Origin: SIG299 sp045531955 | GTDB taxonomy: Bacteria > Bacillota > Clostridia > Lachnospirales > Lachnospiraceae | NCBI GenBank assembly: GCA_045531955.1 | Contig: JAZSFC010000026.1 | Span: 62,001-126,000 of the forward strand | Reading direction: 5' to 3' | Length of the DNA stretch: 64,000 bases | Shown: one piece after another, positions 60,758 to 64,000 of the stretch | Position numbering within the stretch: the first letter of the stretch is position 1 | Layout of the letters: the number at the start of each line of letters is the position of its first letter | Translations under genes and position numbers: made by a program | The notes under the pieces: model-generated | The model's database searches: none | What the model was told of the DNA's origin: nothing | The model's input: only the letters and a program-made list of their open reading frames with translations

Positions 60758-61747
60758 TTACATGGACCTATAACTACCGCAATGATCACTGGCACCTGTT
60801 GGGTGGCGGAATTTATTTTCTCCACATTCATTTGTTCCCATCAAATAAAATCTGCAATTACCACAGCAAGAACTACTCACCCCACCACTATACTGTGGCG
60901 TGGTATCGCCTCTACGTTGTAAGTACCCTACAACAGGGTCTACCCTCGGCTGTGCTGCTAACCGCTGCGCCCGTTGGGCTGCAAGCTGGGCTTCCCGTTG
61001 TCTACGTTGTTCTTCCATGATGCGGCGCTGTTCTTCCATCTCAATCAGTTTTGGTGTTTTCATCTGTCCCGTTACTATTCCATAAACATACTGATATATG
61101 GTGATTCCCTGCTTTTCCGCATGTTTTTTCAGTTCAGAGGAATTTGCCAGCTGAAGATGTTTTTGACTTTCCATCATTCCGTTAAAAGCCTTTTTAATTT
61201 TTCCCATGGTTCCGTCACCGGCATTTTCCTGGGAATCTTTTAGGAACAATTCCAGTTTCTCGTTGAAAATAACCAAAACTTCCTCTGCCTTTTTCATATA
61301 CATGGTATTTCTTTCATTTTTTGAAACCGGAAGTTCTATGTCAAAACACCCTTCCGGATAAGGTGTATCACAATACGGACAGACCTGAACCATTTTTTCA
61401 AAGGGAGCGCCGCACAGGGAACATCCGGCTCCCTTTTTCAACGTTGCATTTTTCTGTTGCACTTGTTCCATGGTTAATTCCTGGGCATCCTCCAAAGCTT
61501 CCAGTTCCTTCAGCGCTACTTCTGTCCTGTATTGGATTTCCAAGCAGGCCGGGCATAAACTTTCTGCCTTATTACATGCCTTATCACAAAATTTCCCCGG
61601 TTTCGGACGGCTTATATCATCAGACATTTTTTGCACCTTGTCCATAATTCCATCCCCGAGAAGCTTTCCTATCTGCGTATCTTTCAATGCTGACAGACCT
61701 GTGATCAATCCCTCCGGATTGGAGGCAAACATATCTAATAATCCCAT
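60758..61747 (-). CDS. Cys-rich zinc-ribbon protein with coiled coil
   Basis: 329 residues. Three Cys clusters: CDKACNKAESLCPACL (about 54-69), CSLCGAPFEKMVQVCPYC (zinc ribbon, about 108-125), and a C-terminal CCGNCRFY with later Cys. A Gln/Arg-rich coiled coil (about 235-270) links them. Soluble; family not recognised. It follows the SPFH gene by 15 bases and probably works with it. Confidence 0.65.
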   Translation of the reverse strand: MGLLDMFASNPEGLITGLSALKDTQIGKLLGDGIMDKVQKMSDDISRPKPGKFCDKACNKAESLCPACLEIQYRTEVALKELEALEDAQELTMEQVQQKNATLKKGAGCSLCGAPFEKMVQVCPYCDTPYPEGCFDIELPVSKNERNTMYMKKAEEVLVIFNEKLELFLKDSQENAGDGTMGKIKKAFNGMMESQKHLQLANSSELKKHAEKQGITIYQYVYGIVTGQMKTPKLIEMEEQRRIMEEQRRQREAQLAAQRAQRLAAQPRVDPVVGYLQRRGDTTPQYSGGVSSSCCGNCRFYLMGTNECGENKFRHPTGASDHCGSYRSM

Positions 61748-61762
61748 AACTACCCTTCCTTT

Positions 61763-63085
61763 TTATCCCTTGTAATTGCTTACTGCTGTCCTTATCGTTA
61801 CCAGCCATTCGTCAGTGGTATCTTTCATAAAATCTCTAAAAGAACACTTGTATGCCTGACCGTTCTTTAAATGAAATTCCAGTGCCTTCTCAAGTCCCTG
61901 CTTGGCTTCTACTACCTCCGCAACCTCTGACAGTGAAAATTGAAAACTGCTTCCTGTTTCCGTGAACTTATTCAAAACAACCATACCCATCTGTCCAAAT
62001 TTCATCGATGAAAAACTGAACTCCCGGTTTGTCAGGGTTGCTTTTCCGTTTAATAGATTCAAGCCCCCTTTGGCCCAACTGCAGTTTCCCTCACGGATGA
62101 CATAATTTCCAGATTGCAGTTGCCGGACTTCCATATTCTGCTGATACTGCGTCGCCTGCTGTATTGCCTGGCTTGCCATCTGCTGGTTCCCTGCACTTTC
62201 CTGCGCTTGTGCAGCCTGTTGCTGTGCCCGTGCCGCCTCCTGTGCTTCTTCCTGCGCCTTCGCTGCCTGCGCTCTTTCCCGTTCTGCTTTTCTTGCTTTC
62301 TCAAACTGCACTAGTGTCGGAATATATCGTTCTGCCGGATAAAAGTTATGGAACTCGATTGTTTTTAAAATAATGCCCTTTCCAAGCACCCATTTCTCAT
62401 ACAATTGTTCATTCACAAAGGAAGTTACTACGTTGGAAAGATGCGGAAGAAGCTCATAGGCAAGGTGAGTTTCACTCAAACCTCCCAGTGTTTTTTCAAA
62501 AGCATTCTCCACATCTAAAGCCAATTGTTTTTTCTCTTCCTCCGAGAACTCCGGAAGCGTGCGTTCCAACAGTTTTTCCCTACTAAAATCCGAAAGAGCA
62601 TAGTTGGACAACAAATTGGCGTGTCTCAAAACAAAATATCCGCTTCCCTGCAGCACCAAATCCATTTTTCTTCCAAAATCGTGATAGGTTGCTTCATCAA
62701 AAGAAAACGGAATCGGTCCGGCTTCCTGCCGCTTAAAAAGAAAGCATTGTGTTGCTCCGTCCAAAGGTCCGTCCGCAAACGCCTCCGGTTTCATCCCCAA
62801 AAATATTTCATTATGCTGTTTCATATATCCAAATTGCTCTCTGTTTGCAAATACATCCAGATACACAAATATACCCGGACCGGATACCGTATCCACAAGC
62901 TTATCTCCCGCAAACAGAACAAAGGACTGACTATCTGCCAAAAATATTCTGCTTCCGTCTTCTATTTTTTCCGGAACCGCACAAACCCGCTGTTCTCGGT
63001 TTCTCTCACTTAAATCAAGAAAGTTGCTCCATATTTCACGTGCTTCTTCCACTGTATCCACATGTGCAATTTTAACAAATCCCAT
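61763..63085 (-). CDS. SPFH-domain protein with coiled coil (YdjI/virion-core-like)
   Basis: 440 residues. An SPFH-like N-terminal domain (about 1-265) with GPGIFVYLDVFANREQFGY and VLQGSGYFVLRH is followed by a Gln/Ala/Glu-rich coiled coil (about 270-325). The C-terminal beta domain (about 335-440) resembles a PH/GRAM fold. Similar proteins lie in the B. subtilis ydjFGHI membrane-stress cluster. No membrane helix is seen. RBS GGAGCAGG. Confidence 0.68.
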   Translation of the reverse strand: MGFVKIAHVDTVEEAREIWSNFLDLSERNREQRVCAVPEKIEDGSRIFLADSQSFVLFAGDKLVDTVSGPGIFVYLDVFANREQFGYMKQHNEIFLGMKPEAFADGPLDGATQCFLFKRQEAGPIPFSFDEATYHDFGRKMDLVLQGSGYFVLRHANLLSNYALSDFSREKLLERTLPEFSEEEKKQLALDVENAFEKTLGGLSETHLAYELLPHLSNVVTSFVNEQLYEKWVLGKGIILKTIEFHNFYPAERYIPTLVQFEKARKAERERAQAAKAQEEAQEAARAQQQAAQAQESAGNQQMASQAIQQATQYQQNMEVRQLQSGNYVIREGNCSWAKGGLNLLNGKATLTNREFSFSSMKFGQMGMVVLNKFTETGSSFQFSLSEVAEVVEAKQGLEKALEFHLKNGQAYKCSFRDFMKDTTDEWLVTIRTAVSNYKG

Positions 63086-63111
63086 CGTAATTCACCTGCT
63101 CCTTCCCCAAT

Positions 63112-63828
63112 TTATAATGCCTTGCCACAGCTTGGACAGAACTTGATTTTTGTATAATTCCGCAAGTCCTTTCCACAGCCAAGACAGGCATTTACAGCAG
63201 CTTTTGTCTTTTCGGTATTGCTCTCCGGTTTTGCCTTTCCACAATTCTTACAGAAGGAAAACTGATTTCTGGTGCCGCATGACGGGCATTCCCAGCTTGT
63301 ATCCTGTGATGGCGGTGGCATATGTATCGGTGTTGCCTGTGTTACAGGCGGTTCTGTGAATGTCGCTGCAGGCTGCGCCATCGGTTCCGGTACAGATTCT
63401 GTAACCTTCTCCGGTGTTTGTTCCGGTTCCTCCGGCTGCGCAAACTGCATAAACCATGCATGCAGCTCCTCCGGGGAGGAAATCTGCCGGTCCGTTTCAA
63501 TAAAAGCAAGTCCGGTCGCTTCCATTCCTGCTTCCTGCATAAACAGTTCCACCATGCCCTGCATAAACACAGCATAGTCCTCGAACCTCTCATTTACCGG
63601 CGCATTTTCATGATATATATATCCACCCGGAGTAGTAATAATATCCACAAGTTTTCCATCCTTGGTCTGCACCGCAATACTGTTTGGCGTCACAATGACA
63701 TTCGCACCGTTTGTTAATTTCTCCGGCTCCTTCGCATCTTCACCATAGATGTACGCATCCGGCCATACTCCTTTTTTTAGCTTTGCTACATCCGTTTCCT
63801 CATTTCTTACTACACAAATAAAGCCCAT
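63112..63828 (-). CDS. SPFH-like short protein with two zinc ribbons
   Basis: 238 residues. The start (MGFICVVRNEETD) and the strand KLVDIITTPGGYIYHE echo the SPFH protein next door. A Pro/Thr/Gln-rich linker (about 130-175) leads to two C-terminal zinc ribbons, CPSCGTRNQFSFCKNCGK and CLGCGKDLRNYTKIKFCPSCGKAL. Probably an adaptor of the same complex. RBS AAGGGGCGG. Confidence 0.68.
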   Translation of the reverse strand: MGFICVVRNEETDVAKLKKGVWPDAYIYGEDAKEPEKLTNGANVIVTPNSIAVQTKDGKLVDIITTPGGYIYHENAPVNERFEDYAVFMQGMVELFMQEAGMEATGLAFIETDRQISSPEELHAWFMQFAQPEEPEQTPEKVTESVPEPMAQPAATFTEPPVTQATPIHMPPPSQDTSWECPSCGTRNQFSFCKNCGKAKPESNTEKTKAAVNACLGCGKDLRNYTKIKFCPSCGKAL

Positions 63829-63855
63829 ATTTTCCGCCCCTTTATCCCAAAATTA

Positions 63856-64000
63856 TTACTTGCAAATTTCCTTCTTCACTACCATTAATGTTTCCACATC
63901 AATGAAAAATCGTATTCCCCGGAAGGTAGACACCGAAAGCAACCCCTCCTGCTCTGTTGCCAGGGAGTACAGCTCGTCCGGCTGGGTTCCAAGATATTCT
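63856..64000 (-). CDS. C-terminal fragment of an unidentified protein (5' end outside window)
   Basis: Open from the window edge to a TAA at 63856-63858 in one minus-strand frame. 47 residues are visible, ending FFIDVETLMVVKKEICK. It is the expected next upstream gene of the SPFH/zinc-ribbon cluster. Too short to identify. Confidence 0.6.
   Translation of the reverse strand, partial: EYLGTQPDELYSLATEQEGLLSVSTFRGIRFFIDVETLMVVKKEICK

Overview
The window looks like a chromosome segment from an anaerobic Firmicute of the class Clostridia, most likely Lachnospiraceae. This is inferred from gene content: an infC-rpmI-rplT cluster, a FucO-type dehydrogenase, a SpoVAF/GerA-type protein, small families typical of that group, Pro/Thr-rich surface lipoproteins, and near-consensus sigma-A promoters with strong GGAGG ribosome binding sites. 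Moderate GC and the lack of plasmid or phage hallmark genes support a chromosome. Almost every gene is on the minus strand. The exceptions are a BrkB-family membrane protein, two tandem PilZ genes and a dicarboxylate/amino acid symporter.

Layout. 0-1.65 kb: a truncated Pro/Thr-rich lipoprotein gene, tRNA-Met and tRNA-Val, and a palindromic element. 1.65-9.7 kb: fucO, then a nucleoside salvage block (deoD, deoC, cdd, a BMP-type binding lipoprotein, an ABC ATPase and two permeases). 9.7-13 kb: spoVAF and a LiaF-like/DUF4097 envelope-stress pair. 13-15 kb: a dispersed palindromic repeat, then rplT, rpmI and infC with a leader. 15-17.6 kb: an XRE regulator with an ABC exporter. 17.7-24.3 kb: purE, M48 and M29 peptidases, VanZ, and a GGDEF-EAL protein. 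24.4-30.7 kb: BrkB, a SpoIID-like protein, a purine permease, a cysteine desulfidase-family protein and an AIM24-family protein. 30.8-38.2 kb: an accessory-looking run of small genes (three GNATs, APH, P-loop kinase, Nudix, metallo-hydrolase, DUF1349, DUF3795), with a second copy of the palindromic repeat just upstream. 38.9-47 kb: asd, dusB, coaX, a second LiaF-like gene, argF, SPFH, and PilZ twins. 47-55 kb: a translationally coupled efflux operon (EamA, MATE, heterodimeric ABC pair), an AraC regulator and a divergent symporter. 55-64 kb: a roughly 1,670-residue two-module surface lipoprotein, a candidate type I toxin-antitoxin locus, and an SPFH/zinc-ribbon cluster running off the edge.

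Two findings stand out. First, asd and the second LiaF-like gene, which are unrelated, carry nearly the same ~105-nt 5' leader. In it an anti-Shine-Dalgarno segment can pair either with an upstream SD mimic or with the real SD. The two copies differ by coordinated changes at all three sites, which is the pattern expected of a translational switch. Second, at 60.4-60.7 kb a 31-residue hydrophobic holin-like toxin ORF has a sequestered SD, its own promoter and terminator, and a consensus antisense promoter-terminator unit overlapping its 3' end. Other structures of note are a perfect 34-bp palindrome that swallows the 3' end of tRNA-Met, two copies of a 335-410-bp inverted-repeat element, and divergent promoters sharing one palindromic -35 box.
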